64,000 nucleotides of DNA from positions 1 to 64,000 of the forward strand of contig JANLPR010000201.1 of assembly GCA_031367345.1 (NCBI GenBank). The letters are read 5' to 3'. The translations under genes and the position numbers were made by a program. The stretch is from JADKIH01 sp031367345. GTDB lineage: Bacteria > Bacteroidota > Bacteroidia > AKYH767-A > 2013-40CM-41-45. Positions 9,209 to 18,003 of this stretch are shown piece by piece (positions within the stretch are counted from its first letter, which is position 1; the number at the start of each line of letters is the position of its first letter). The notes below the pieces were generated by a model. The model saw only the letters and a list, made by a program, of their open reading frames with translations. It ran no database searches and had not been told where the DNA came from.

Positions 9209-12200
9209 ATGAAAACATCCAATTCCCCTACTTTTTTAAATAACATTTTACTCTTATTGGGGGTAAGTGTATTGTATTTTTTAAGCGCTCGTTTAGGTTT
9301 ACTCCTTGCTTATGAAAACTCGAACGCTTCTCCGGTTTGGCCTCCCTCAGGCCTAGCACTGGCTTTAGTCATGATTCTTGGAAGGAAAGCGATTCCAGGT
9401 ATTTTTCTAGGCGCCTTAGCTGCTAATGCAACTGTATTTTACGCTTCGCACTCCTTAGTTTCATCAACTATTTTAATCGCATCATTCTCGATTGCTCTCG
9501 GGAATACTTTTGAAGCATTTATTGGTGTTTATCTAATTAATCGTTTTATACCAAAAAATAATTTCCTTGATAGTTATCAAAACTTTATTAAGTTCATTGT
9601 AATTTCGATAGCTATTTCTACTGTTACAAGTACTATTGGTTCTTTTACATTATGGTCTAATTCAATAATTAATTTAAATGCGTTTCAAGTAGTTTGGAAA
9701 ACATGGGCCATTGGCGATTTCTCGGGAATACTAATTCTAACCCCGCTGTTATTAGTATGGAACGACAAATCACAATTTACTGCATCTAAAAATTCTATTT
9801 TCGAAAAAACAATAATCGTCTCTTTCATATTATTTTTTTCTGAAGCTGTTTTCATTCAGCAATTTACACTTGGATATTCCTACACTCGATTATATGTTTT
9901 AGTTCCATTTTTACTGTGGGGTGTTTTCCGACTTGGACAACGAGGTATCATAACTTGTCTAACTATTTTATCAATGTGTGCCATTTTAGGTACAATTTCC
10001 GGACACGGCCCATTTGCAGCATCGAACATGAACGATTCTCTCCTAGAACTTTTTGCATATATTTCAGTTACTACTATTACATTTATTTCATTAAGCGCAT
10101 CGCTTGTTCAAAGCAAAAGAGTGTTTAGAAAATTAAAGGATCATAAAAACGAATTAGAGGAACGAATTAAAAATCGTACACTAGAATTAGAGGTTGTAAA
10201 TAATAACTTAAAAGCAGAAATCGAAAAGAAAGAAGTATATGAAGAGGTATTAAAAAACAATACTCTTCTATTCAATGAAGCTCAACGTATGGCGAAAACA
10301 GGGAGTTGGGAGTGGGATATTGAAACAGGAAAAGGTCTTTGGTCGGACGAGCTTTATAGAGTCTATGGCTTCGAAAAGGAAAATACTGTTGCGAGCTTTG
10401 ATGTGTTTTTTGATATTCTACATCCTGATGACAAAGAAGCTGTACTGCTTTCTGTAAAACATTCGGTAATGTCTCATGACGACTTTAAAATGGAATATAG
10501 AATAATCAACACGAATGGAATTGTAAGATATATTGATGCTAGAGGCGAAGTTCTAAAAAACAGTGAAGGTGCAAGTATTAAAATGATGGGCACCTCGCAA
10601 GACATTACTGAACGGAAAATTGCAGAAGAAAAAATTCGTCAATTATCTGAATTTCAAAATATCATTCTGAATGGAACTGAATATTCTATTATCTCCACCG
10701 ACGACTCAGGGATTATTACTACTTTCAATAAAGGTGCAGAAAATATGCTAGGGTATTCTAGTGAAGAAGTAATAGGCAAATATTCTCCTGCCATAATTCA
10801 CGACAAAGATGAAGTTGTTCGTCGTGCTGCCTTACTCACTCAAGAACTCGGAACGGAAATTGAGCCGGGCTTTGATACGTTCGTCGCTAAATCAAGAATG
10901 GGTTTAGCCGATGTAAATGAATGGACGTATATAGGTAAAAATGGCAGTCGAACTCTTGTTGAATTGTCTGTTACAACTCTCAGAAATGATAAAAATAACA
11001 TCACAGGGTATTTAGGAATTGCAAAAGATATTACTCAGAGAAAACGAATAAGCGAAGAACTTGAGAAGGCCAAAAATTTTGCAGAAGAATCTGCTCGTTT
11101 AAAGGAAGTTTTTCTTGCGAACATGAGTCATGAAATTAGAACGCCTATGAATGCGATTGTAGGATTTAATTCATTACTAAAAAATACTATTCTAAACAAA
11201 GAACAGGTTAGTTTTGTTTCCAATATCAATAAAGCTTCTGAAAATCTTTTATCGATTATAAACAATATTTTGGACCTATCGAAAATTGAATCCGGATTAA
11301 TGGAAATTGAAAATACTATCGTCCATTTGCCCTCATTACTAGAATCAGTCCACTCAATTGTATTGGGAAATGCCCTTGAAAAAAATCTCGAAATATCGTT
11401 ATCATTAAATCCAACATTGCCGGAATATGTAATGTGCGATCAAACACGAATCTCACAAATATTAATAAACTTAACAGCTAATGCAATTAAATTTACAGAA
11501 AAAGGATTTGTAAATATTCGTGTTGACACATTCAATAATCATCAACAGAAACCCCAATTAAAATTTATTATTCAAGATAGTGGTATTGGTATTGCAAAAG
11601 AAAATACGGAAATAATTTTTGAACGATTCAAACAAGAATCGTCTGAAACAACCCGTAAATATGGAGGATCTGGACTTGGGCTGAGTATTGTTTTAAATAT
11701 TGTAAAGTTAATGGGAGGTCGAATTTATGTTGAAAGCCAACTTGAAAAAGGTTCTGAATTCACTGTAATTATTCCGGTAGACAAATGTACCGATACTCAA
11801 ATACAACAATACAAAAGTCTAATCAAATCTACTCCAACTTCACTTACTACTACTACAAATTCAAAAGAATTAAAAGTGCTTTTAGTTGAAGACAATAGAA
11901 TGAATCAACAATATGTTTCTACTGTGCTAAGTCAATTGGGTTATAATTGTACAATCGTTGGTGACGGAATAGAAGCAATAAAAATAATGTATGAAGATGT
12001 ATTTGATGTTATACTAATGGATATTCAAATGCCACAAATGGACGGATATGAAGCGACAAGAATTATCAGACAAGAACTAAAGAGTAACATTCCAATCATT
12101 GCTTTAACTGCAAATGCTACCTCAAGCGATTTTGAAAAATGCATGAAATCAGGAATGAATAGTTATATCTCAAAACCATACAAACCGAATGATTTAATAG

Positions 12201-12634
12201 AAAAAATTGCAGAGGCTTGTGGCAATAAATTTCAATCAATGGATGGTGTGACAAAAAAATTGACTTTTGATGTAACTAATAGCAAAATAAAACTTCTCAA
12301 TATTTCTCATTTAAAAGATCAAGTGAATGGAAAATCAGCTGCAATTAAACAATTAATAGAAATATTTCTAGAAGACACACCTCCAATTCTCGATAAATTA
12401 AATATATCTATTCAGGAAAAAAATCTTCATTCTATTGAAAGAATATCTCATCAACTTGTTTCCAGTTTTTCAATAATTGGAACCGAAAGTGCGATAACTG
12501 CTTTACAAACGATGGAATACACGGCTGCAAATAATGGTTCTGTTGTGAAAATTTCTAAATGTTTTGAAGATCTGAAAACTATTACCGACCAATTAATAGA
12601 TGAGATTATGTCTATTGATTATCTCACTATTTAA
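9209..12634 (+). CDS. Hybrid sensor histidine kinase: MASE1-PAS-PAS-HisKA-HATPase-REC-Hpt
   Basis: 1141 residues. Residues 1-300 form a multi-spanning MASE1 sensor module (SARLGLLLAYEN, SPVWPPSGLALA). A short coiled coil and two PAS/PAC domains follow (about 355-470 and 480-620, each ending QDITERK or KDITQRK). HisKA has MSHEIRTPMNAIVGF with phospho-His near 640. The ATPase domain has DSGIGI and GGSGLGLSIV. The receiver domain (LLVEDNRMNQQYV, LMDIQMPQMDGYEA) has phospho-Asp near 938. The C-terminal Hpt-like helical domain has ERISHQLVSSF with His near 1080. It is thus a complete phosphorelay on one inner-membrane protein. The LytTR regulator 28 bp downstream is the obvious output partner, and the two genes are likely one transcript. 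Confidence 0.93.
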   Translation: MKTSNSPTFLNNILLLLGVSVLYFLSARLGLLLAYENSNASPVWPPSGLALALVMILGRKAIPGIFLGALAANATVFYASHSLVSSTILIASFSIALGNTFEAFIGVYLINRFIPKNNFLDSYQNFIKFIVISIAISTVTSTIGSFTLWSNSIINLNAFQVVWKTWAIGDFSGILILTPLLLVWNDKSQFTASKNSIFEKTIIVSFILFFSEAVFIQQFTLGYSYTRLYVLVPFLLWGVFRLGQRGIITCLTILSMCAILGTISGHGPFAASNMNDSLLELFAYISVTTITFISLSASLVQSKRVFRKLKDHKNELEERIKNRTLELEVVNNNLKAEIEKKEVYEEVLKNNTLLFNEAQRMAKTGSWEWDIETGKGLWSDELYRVYGFEKENTVASFDVFFDILHPDDKEAVLLSVKHSVMSHDDFKMEYRIINTNGIVRYIDARGEVLKNSEGASIKMMGTSQDITERKIAEEKIRQLSEFQNIILNGTEYSIISTDDSGIITTFNKGAENMLGYSSEEVIGKYSPAIIHDKDEVVRRAALLTQELGTEIEPGFDTFVAKSRMGLADVNEWTYIGKNGSRTLVELSVTTLRNDKNNITGYLGIAKDITQRKRISEELEKAKNFAEESARLKEVFLANMSHEIRTPMNAIVGFNSLLKNTILNKEQVSFVSNINKASENLLSIINNILDLSKIESGLMEIENTIVHLPSLLESVHSIVLGNALEKNLEISLSLNPTLPEYVMCDQTRISQILINLTANAIKFTEKGFVNIRVDTFNNHQQKPQLKFIIQDSGIGIAKENTEIIFERFKQESSETTRKYGGSGLGLSIVLNIVKLMGGRIYVESQLEKGSEFTVIIPVDKCTDTQIQQYKSLIKSTPTSLTTTTNSKELKVLLVEDNRMNQQYVSTVLSQLGYNCTIVGDGIEAIKIMYEDVFDVILMDIQMPQMDGYEATRIIRQELKSNIPIIALTANATSSDFEKCMKSGMNSYISKPYKPNDLIEKIAEACGNKFQSMDGVTKKLTFDVTNSKIKLLNISHLKDQVNGKSAAIKQLIEIFLEDTPPILDKLNISIQEKNLHSIERISHQLVSSFSIIGTESAITALQTMEYTAANNGSVVKISKCFEDLKTITDQLIDEIMSIDYLTI

Positions 12635-12662
12635 AAAAAATGTCATCCTAAAATAAAAATTC

Positions 12663-13352
12663 ATGAATTGCTTAATTGTTGACGATAATAAAATGGCACG
12701 TACTGTACTCTCTCATCAGATTGAAGACATCAACTTCTTGAAGCTTGTTGGAGAATGTGAAGACGTAATGCAAGCAACTAGTATTTTGAATGCAGAAAAA
12801 ATTGACTTGTTATTTTTGGATATTCAAATGCCAAAAATGTCCGGAATGGATTTTCTTAGAAACGTTCCCAATCTCCCAATGGTAATCTTAATTTCATCGC
12901 GCCCTGAATACGCTCTTGAAGCATTTGAATTTAATGTGATTGATTATATCATTAAGCCATTAAAGGCCGATCGGTTTCTTAAGGCTATCATGAAGGCTAA
13001 AGATGTATATGATAATAACACCAATCAACTTCCATTAGAAAAAGAATATTTCTTTTTTCGAGAGAAAGGTGTAGCTTCCAAATTAAAATTTGAAGACATT
13101 CAGTATATTCAAGCTAATGGTGATTACATTACTATTTACTCCGAAAGCCAAAATTACACCATTCATTCTACGATGAATGCAATTGAGAAAGAGCTTCCCT
13201 CCTCAAAATTTTTACGTGTGCATCGTTCATATATCATTGCGCTCGACAAAATTGAAACAGTTGAAGATAATTCAGCATATATAAATAAGAAAAATATCCC
13301 TATTGGCGATAAACAAAAATCGTCGTTGATGGAACGTATAAACCTTTTGTAA
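12663..13352 (+). CDS. LytTR family response regulator
   Basis: 229 residues. The receiver domain (about 1-120) has the DD pair at 7-8 (LIVDDNK), phospho-acceptor D53 (FLDIQMPKMSG) and the Lys in YIIKPLK. The C-terminal LytTR DNA-binding domain (about 130-229) has IQYIQANGDYITIY and FLRVHRSYIIALDKI. It follows the hybrid kinase by 28 bp, so it should receive phosphate from its Hpt. Just downstream is a triple direct repeat with LytTR-type 21-bp spacing, in front of a surface-protein gene. It is a paralogue of the regulator at 37.2 kb, with the same length and D53. Confidence 0.93.
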   Translation: MNCLIVDDNKMARTVLSHQIEDINFLKLVGECEDVMQATSILNAEKIDLLFLDIQMPKMSGMDFLRNVPNLPMVILISSRPEYALEAFEFNVIDYIIKPLKADRFLKAIMKAKDVYDNNTNQLPLEKEYFFFREKGVASKLKFEDIQYIQANGDYITIYSESQNYTIHSTMNAIEKELPSSKFLRVHRSYIIALDKIETVEDNSAYINKKNIPIGDKQKSSLMERINLL

Positions 13353-13353
13353 A

Positions 13354-13407
13354 ACTCAACGAAGAGTATTTGATTTTCGTCGAAACATTTTGCCCGTTCA
13401 ACGAATA
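13354..13407 (+). promoter_or_regulatory. Triple 21-bp-spaced direct repeat, candidate LytTR binding site
   Basis: TCAACGAA (13356), TCGTCGAA (13377) and TCAACGAA (13398) are spaced exactly 21 bp apart. LytTR regulators typically bind roughly 9-bp direct repeats two helical turns apart. The site lies right after the LytTR gene and about 60 bp before the next start codon, on the same strand. Assignment to this regulator is inference. Confidence 0.6.
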
Positions 13408-13465
13408 ACCACCAATTTAGCTCTGTTTACCCTTATTATTGTACTCTCAATCAGAGATTATTATA

Positions 13466-14653
13466 ATGGTGTCAACAAATTTTATAAACAACAATCAAAT
13501 AAAACTGCAGCTTGGTATTCCAAGTGCATTTTGTTTGATCTTGTTTTTTTTATTGTTTTCCGATCTCGCGTTTGGTCTAAGTTCTCAAACAAAAACAGGT
13601 GTAACTTATGCTGCTGCTTCAATCGCAGGTTCAGTTGGCGGTTGGTCAGGATCAGCAAATGCCATCTCTTCAAATGATGTTTATGCTATTCCTACTGCCA
13701 ACATGCCAAATAATGGCGACTATACAGACTACTTAAAAATTACCAATTTCCAGTTTACAATTCCTACCGGAAGTGTTATCACAGGAATTGTTGTTAATGT
13801 AGAAAGGTCGGATGCAAATGGTAAATCGAAAGATTCTGAAGTAAAGGTTATTAAGGCCGGTAGTATCGGCACAACCAATAAAGCACTTTCTCCTGCTTGG
13901 GGAAGTAGTGATGCTGTACAAACATATGGAGCAAACAGCGATATCTGGGGAAACACTTGGACCGTTGCTGACATAAACGCTACTAATTTTGGATTTGCTT
14001 TTTCTGCAAAACGAGTTGGCGGTGGTGGGCAAGCAACACTTGCGAAAATTGATGAAGTTATTATTACTGTTTATTATACAACGCCATTACCTATTGACTT
14101 GATTTATTTTCGTGCCCAAAACGAAGATAAATCAGTCGATTTGTTTTGGGAAACGGCTACTGAAACAAACAACGATTTCTTCACTATTGAAAGATCGTTA
14201 GATGGAATCAATTTTGAATCAATAGCAAATATTAAAGGTGCCGAAAATAGTTCTATTGCTCTTACTTATCAATTCACAGATACAAATCCTTTATCAGGAA
14301 CATCCTATTACAGATTAAAACAAACAGATTATGATGGCCAATCAGAATTGTTCAACTCCGTTGCTGTAAACCATGAAGAAGTTGGAGTCGATCTTGTAAA
14401 TCTTCAAATAACATCATCCATTTTCAGTGAGTCTTTTACTATTACCTTTAATCAAATTACAAACGAACTAATCACAATTTCACTCTTTGACTTGTCTGGG
14501 CATAGCGTGTATAGTAGCACAAATCAAACAACCAAAGGTTATAATGCTTTCACTTTCTCCTCTATCGAACTATTGAAATCGGGTACTTATATACTTATTC
14601 TCAGAAATGAAAATAAAATATTGGCAGCTACTAAGGTGATTTATTCGAATTAA
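13466..14653 (+). CDS. Secreted T9SS-sorted surface protein, probable target of the adjacent LytTR system
   Basis: From the ATG at 13466 it encodes 395 residues with a long N-region and hydrophobic signal (AFCLILFFLLFSDLAFG). A beta-rich domain of about 180 residues follows (ITGIVVNVERSDANGKSKDSEVKVIK), and then a segment like those found before T9SS tails (PLPIDLIYFRAQNEDKSVDLFWETATETNN, DYDGQSE). The C-terminal sorting domain ends GTYILILRNENKILAATKV. It should be exported by Sec and anchored or released by T9SS. No enzymatic motif is visible. It follows the LytTR gene and the 21-bp repeats, suggesting control by that system. Confidence 0.78.
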   Translation: MVSTNFINNNQIKLQLGIPSAFCLILFFLLFSDLAFGLSSQTKTGVTYAAASIAGSVGGWSGSANAISSNDVYAIPTANMPNNGDYTDYLKITNFQFTIPTGSVITGIVVNVERSDANGKSKDSEVKVIKAGSIGTTNKALSPAWGSSDAVQTYGANSDIWGNTWTVADINATNFGFAFSAKRVGGGGQATLAKIDEVIITVYYTTPLPIDLIYFRAQNEDKSVDLFWETATETNNDFFTIERSLDGINFESIANIKGAENSSIALTYQFTDTNPLSGTSYYRLKQTDYDGQSELFNSVAVNHEEVGVDLVNLQITSSIFSESFTITFNQITNELITISLFDLSGHSVYSSTNQTTKGYNAFTFSSIELLKSGTYILILRNENKILAATKVIYSN

Positions 14654-14697
14654 TAAAAAATGGCCCACCATATATTTCTGCGATATTAGCATGAAAT

Positions 14698-14740
14698 AAA
14701 AATCCCATAGTTGACATCTTATTGTTGCTATGGGATTTTA
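14698..14740. terminator. Bidirectional terminator between convergent genes
   Basis: Arms AAAAATCCCATAG and CTATGGGATTTTA flank a 17-nt loop, with A-run and T-run flanks. It lies between the surface protein and the minus-strand stress operon. Confidence 0.75.
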
Positions 14741-14758
14741 CATTTCCATTCAACTCTC

Positions 14759-15169
14759 TTACAATGCATAAAAATGCTTCACTTTCGCTACTGCTTGATT
14801 CAGTGTCATCTTATCGGCTGTTTCAACTGCAATTATTTTATTTTCCGGAATTGAACTATGATCTACAATTCTTTGCTTGAATTTTGTTTTTGCCTCCGCT
14901 GGTCCAAAAACAAACAACTCATCCGAATCTTTAATATGCGATATCACATCGTCGAAATAATGATCCATAAAATGTTTTTTTCGTTCTTCTAAGGTTGATT
15001 CATGATTAATGCGCTGAGAACCAATAAAACTTCCCTTGTCACCTTCGCCTTCATGATGAATACGATTCTCAACATTCGATTCAATTTCTTGTACATGCTC
15101 TTGGCCATCATTGAAAGTTATAATAATTGCTTTCGATGTGTCCATCCAAATTCCTGTTTGCTTTTTCAT
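14759..15169 (-). CDS. Small eRF1-domain-3-like protein (baeRF-type), stress operon
   Basis: The ATG at 15169 gives 136 residues starting MKKQTGIWMDTSKAIII. The alternating strand/helix pattern with ELFVFGPAEAKTKFKQRI and IIAVETADKMTLNQAVAKV resembles release-factor-like eRF1 domain-3 proteins of bacteria, often annotated as translational machinery or host-attachment-like proteins. The relationship is from pattern, not a strong motif. It follows the UspA gene by 12 bp and is the last gene of a three-gene operon, which suggests a stationary-phase or stress role. Confidence 0.6.
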   Translation of the reverse strand: MKKQTGIWMDTSKAIIITFNDGQEHVQEIESNVENRIHHEGEGDKGSFIGSQRINHESTLEERKKHFMDHYFDDVISHIKDSDELFVFGPAEAKTKFKQRIVDHSSIPENKIIAVETADKMTLNQAVAKVKHFYAL

Positions 15170-15181
15170 AATCAATAAATT

Positions 15182-16015
15182 TTAAGTTTTAGTAAAAACG
15201 AGTAATGGTACTCTTGAATTAAATGAATATTCCGCAGAATTACTTGCGAAAAAGATTTTCTGAAAGAACCCTCTATTCTGTTGCGTAAACATCACCATCA
15301 TTGATGGTTTTGTGTTTTTAACCACCTCTTCAATATTTTGCAATAAACTCTTAGCCAAATTAATATTTTCTAAATGTATTTTTATTTTCTGCTCTGGATG
15401 TCTGTTAATTGACTTGTCAAGTAAAGAACTAGTAATCTTTGTCTCCGCAGGATAATTAAAATGTACAATCTCAATTTTAGCTCCTAATGGTTTTGCAAAA
15501 CTCACCACCTTTGTTAATTCCTTGTCTATATTACTTAAATCGGAGGCGTAAAGAATACGGTCAACTTTCTTTGAATGGTAAGTACTCGGAACAACAATAA
15601 CAGAAACTAATGACGTATTAATAAGTGTCGACGAATTTGTACCCAATACTTTTTTTAATTTGCCGGCTCCTCTCGTACTTATACAAATAAAATCATATCC
15701 GTTTTCTTTAGCGTAGCTTCTGATATTTTTGCCTGGGCTAATTGCTTTTTTTATTGCATAATGAATTACCTCACTTCGAATTCCCATGCTTTTATAAACA
15801 GATTCAACAAATTTGTGAAACTTCGCTTCGATTTTAGCAACTTCTCTCTTTTCATATTCTCCAAAAGATTTAGCGCTCCACGTTGTCGGCTTCATGATGT
15901 AATAGCTATGAAAAAAAGTTAGTTCATAGCTATTTTGAAGCGCAAGCTGAATAGCGAACATAAGTCCGGACTTTGAATTAGATGATAAATCGGTCGTGAC
16001 GAGGATTTTGTTCAT
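15182..16015 (-). CDS. Universal stress protein with two UspA domains
   Basis: 277 residues, cytoplasmic, two tandem UspA folds: residues 1-140 (MNKILVTTDLSSNSKSGLMFA, later CISTRGAGKLKKVLGTNSS) and 145-277 (VDRILYASDLSNIDKELTKV). Domain 1 has a GxxG-like turn near the nucleotide-binding loop; domain 2 lacks a clear GX2GX9G(S/T) motif. The start overlaps the stop of the TerB-like gene by 4 bp, so the two are translationally coupled. The Usp fold is certain; the specific stress is unknown. Confidence 0.9.
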   Translation of the reverse strand: MNKILVTTDLSSNSKSGLMFAIQLALQNSYELTFFHSYYIMKPTTWSAKSFGEYEKREVAKIEAKFHKFVESVYKSMGIRSEVIHYAIKKAISPGKNIRSYAKENGYDFICISTRGAGKLKKVLGTNSSTLINTSLVSVIVVPSTYHSKKVDRILYASDLSNIDKELTKVVSFAKPLGAKIEIVHFNYPAETKITSSLLDKSINRHPEQKIKIHLENINLAKSLLQNIEEVVKNTKPSMMVMFTQQNRGFFQKIFFASNSAEYSFNSRVPLLVFTKT

Positions 16016-16440
16016 ATAACTGTATTAGCTATTTCCTTTTGTGTTAAAATTATTTTCAATTCTGTTAAAAACACCAATTCAGCTTTGTTCATTCCTGAAA
16101 AAGACGATCCAATTGCGTTCGCTGTTTTGAGAATAAGTTGTTTTACGGCATCTGTAAACAATCTAGAATGTTCTTGTTTAAAACTCTTAAGTTCATCAAT
16201 TGCCAACTTTGGATCCCAATTATTTTCCAGCAGCCAATCAAAAACCATTTCAATTTGGAATGCCGAATCGGTTCCAAATTCATCTACTGAATTTTCTAAT
16301 GGAACCCATTCTTTTCTGAGTATTTCTTTCAGCTTTGTAATTTCCTCACCTCTTACTTTTTTATCGATAGCCGCCATGGAATAAAATATTTTCCCTAGCT
16401 GCTGATAAAAACTAATCATGGTGTTGTTTGACGGTTTCAT
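16012..16440 (-). CDS. TerB-like helical protein
   Basis: 142 residues, all-helical, with the TerB/DjlA-type opening FYQQLGKIFYSMAAIDKKVRGEEITKLKEIL and a second helical hairpin (FTDAVKQLILKTANAIGSSFSGMNKAELVFLTELKIIL). TerB-like proteins often carry acidic metal-binding residues in the first hairpin; here the equivalent site is AAIDKKV. First gene of the operon with uspA and the eRF1-like gene. A palindrome about 60 bp upstream may control it. Confidence 0.65.
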   Translation of the reverse strand: MKPSNNTMISFYQQLGKIFYSMAAIDKKVRGEEITKLKEILRKEWVPLENSVDEFGTDSAFQIEMVFDWLLENNWDPKLAIDELKSFKQEHSRLFTDAVKQLILKTANAIGSSFSGMNKAELVFLTELKIILTQKEIANTVI

Positions 16441-16856
16441 AGTGAACTATTTAAAAAAAAATCTACACTCTGTAAGGTACAAAATATTACCCAAAAAAAC
16501 ATGACAAAAGTTATGTTTTTCTATGAAAACCTATTTTGAATTTAGGAAAAAATACATTCAATGGATTCCAGTTACGATAAACGCTTCACGACTAGCATCC
16601 TTTCTTTTCTCGATAACATTTCGGCATTTTTCGCTCATTTCATTTCAGAACTTTCATGAGGAATAGATATGAGTAGGGGAAATTAAAATAATGGAGAGAT
16701 GAATTAGAGTTCATCACAAATTCAATTCTGAAAAATTATTATAGGAAATAGGTTATAAACCCATAACTAACTTTTTAAGTTTACCTTATTGAAAATATAT
16801 GGTGACTGAAATTTGTTTAATGCAAGCTAAGTTAGATGATATTAAAAAGAATATTT
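16441..16856. other. Intergenic region with palindromic operator upstream of the stress operon
   Basis: 416 bp without a supported gene. At 16494-16521 lies an extended palindrome, AACATGAC-AAAA-GTTATGTT, with one mismatch between arms and A/T runs at both sides. Its two-fold symmetry and 4-bp centre resemble Crp/Fnr-type operators. It is 54-81 bp upstream of the TerB-like start. The rest, to the end of the Fic gene, shows nothing recognisable. Confidence 0.5.
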
Positions 16857-17465
16857 TTATTTAACAGGTTGCGATTTTGCAAAATTAATTAATGGATGTA
16901 TGTTGCCTTTATCTGCTTCCCGCAGTGCTTTTAAGTAGCAATCTCTCGCTTCGTTTTTATCTCCTAAATTCGATCGGCCCCAATCAAAAACTCTCTCCAA
17001 ATAAATCTTGTTCATTATTAAATCGGCCATCAATCGAGAATGCCGACCATTTCCATTTGCAAAACAATGTATTTTAACAAGTGAGTGCTTGTAGCGAATA
17101 GCAATTTCTTCATTGGAATAAATATTATTTTCAACCCAGTACAAACAGTCATCATTAAGCTGCTTCAATGAAACACTTATTTTTATTGGATCAATGCCAA
17201 TACTTTTTTCGGTTTTCCTAAACTGACCGGCCCACTTCCAAACATTGCCAAACATTCTATTATGAAGTCCGCAAACAAATTCTTCTGAAAAAATTATTTC
17301 CTTTTTAAACTTTCGAGTCATTGTCCATTCAATGGCCTGCTCTATGTTTTGTTGTTCAAACTCATCCAAGTCACTCCTTGTTGTAATGGTCTTCATAATT
17401 ATCCCTTCCTTTTCTTCTTCGTCAATAGGCGTCTGACCATCTATGTATTCTATATCTATTCCCAT
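16857..17465 (-). CDS. Fic/DOC family protein, mobile mystery protein B
   Basis: 202 residues. The Fic core has GNVWKWAGQFRKTEKSIG (flap region) and the motif HCFANGNGRHSRLMA at 133-147, with catalytic His133. The usual Asp/Glu at position 5 of the HxFx(D/E)GNGR motif is Asn137, as in mobile mystery protein B relatives. That change may alter Mg2+ use and so AMP-transfer. It overlaps the stop of the XRE partner by 10 bp, and both families are named for occurring together on mobile DNA. The activity (AMPylation or other NMP/phosphate transfer) and target are unknown. Confidence 0.88.
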   Translation of the reverse strand: MGIDIEYIDGQTPIDEEEKEGIIMKTITTRSDLDEFEQQNIEQAIEWTMTRKFKKEIIFSEEFVCGLHNRMFGNVWKWAGQFRKTEKSIGIDPIKISVSLKQLNDDCLYWVENNIYSNEEIAIRYKHSLVKIHCFANGNGRHSRLMADLIMNKIYLERVFDWGRSNLGDKNEARDCYLKALREADKGNIHPLINFAKSQPVK

Positions 17466-17920
17466 AAGTATTTAGGCATAGTGTCTATTATTATTTTCGC
17501 TTTTTCTTGAATTGCTCTTTCAATTCTTTCTTTAGAATTCTCTTGATCTTCAAGCAACATTGTATTTGAAGTTCTCAAAACTATTTCCCGCGCAATTTCC
17601 AACGCTTTTTTCTCTATCATCTTTTCGAGACTTTCATTTTTAGGAACAACGGCATACACTACCTTCATCTCAAGCGCATTTGCAACCTCATTGAGCGATT
17701 TTAATGTGATTCTACCATCCATCTCTCTTTGCTCCATTTCCTTTACACTTTGTGCAGAGATCTCTAACCGTTGCCCAAGCTGGCGTAGCGACATTTTTAG
17801 CGCCTTTCTTATTGTGTGAATCCAACCACTTGATGGAGGACTCAATTCACTCAATAATTTCATTTCTCCGATTCGGCGATCAATCTGCTCGATTAATAAT
17901 TTTTGTTGTTGGATATTCAT
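17456..17920 (-). CDS. XRE-family regulator, mobile mystery protein A
   Basis: 154 residues. A central helix-turn-helix (about 38-90) reads IRKALKMSLRQLGQRLEISAQSVKEMEQRE followed by ITLKSLNEVANALEMKVVYAVVPK. That arrangement is typical of mobile mystery protein A, always paired with the Fic-type protein B. The C-terminal helix-rich part may contact the partner. It probably represses its own operon through the repeats upstream (17924-18003). The toxin-antitoxin interpretation is an inference from gene order and overlap. Confidence 0.88.
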   Translation of the reverse strand: MNIQQQKLLIEQIDRRIGEMKLLSELSPPSSGWIHTIRKALKMSLRQLGQRLEISAQSVKEMEQREMDGRITLKSLNEVANALEMKVVYAVVPKNESLEKMIEKKALEIAREIVLRTSNTMLLEDQENSKERIERAIQEKAKIIIDTMPKYLWE

Positions 17921-17923
17921 CAG

Positions 17924-18003
17924 GGTATAACCTTAAACTTATTAGCTAAAATAAGGCATTACCCTTAAACGTGCAATATTATTATAAGGTTATAGTCTTA
18001 TAA
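17924..18003. promoter_or_regulatory. Control region of the mobile mystery A/B operon with multiple inverted repeats
   Basis: Four CCTTA/TAAGG elements alternate: CCTTA at 17931, TAAGG at 17952, CCTTA at 17963, TAAGG at 17985. CCTTAAAC recurs with a 32-bp step. A perfect palindrome, TTATAAG-8-CTTATAA, occupies 17982-18003. The block starts 4 bp from the regulator start codon, as expected for an autorepressor site. Confidence 0.6.
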
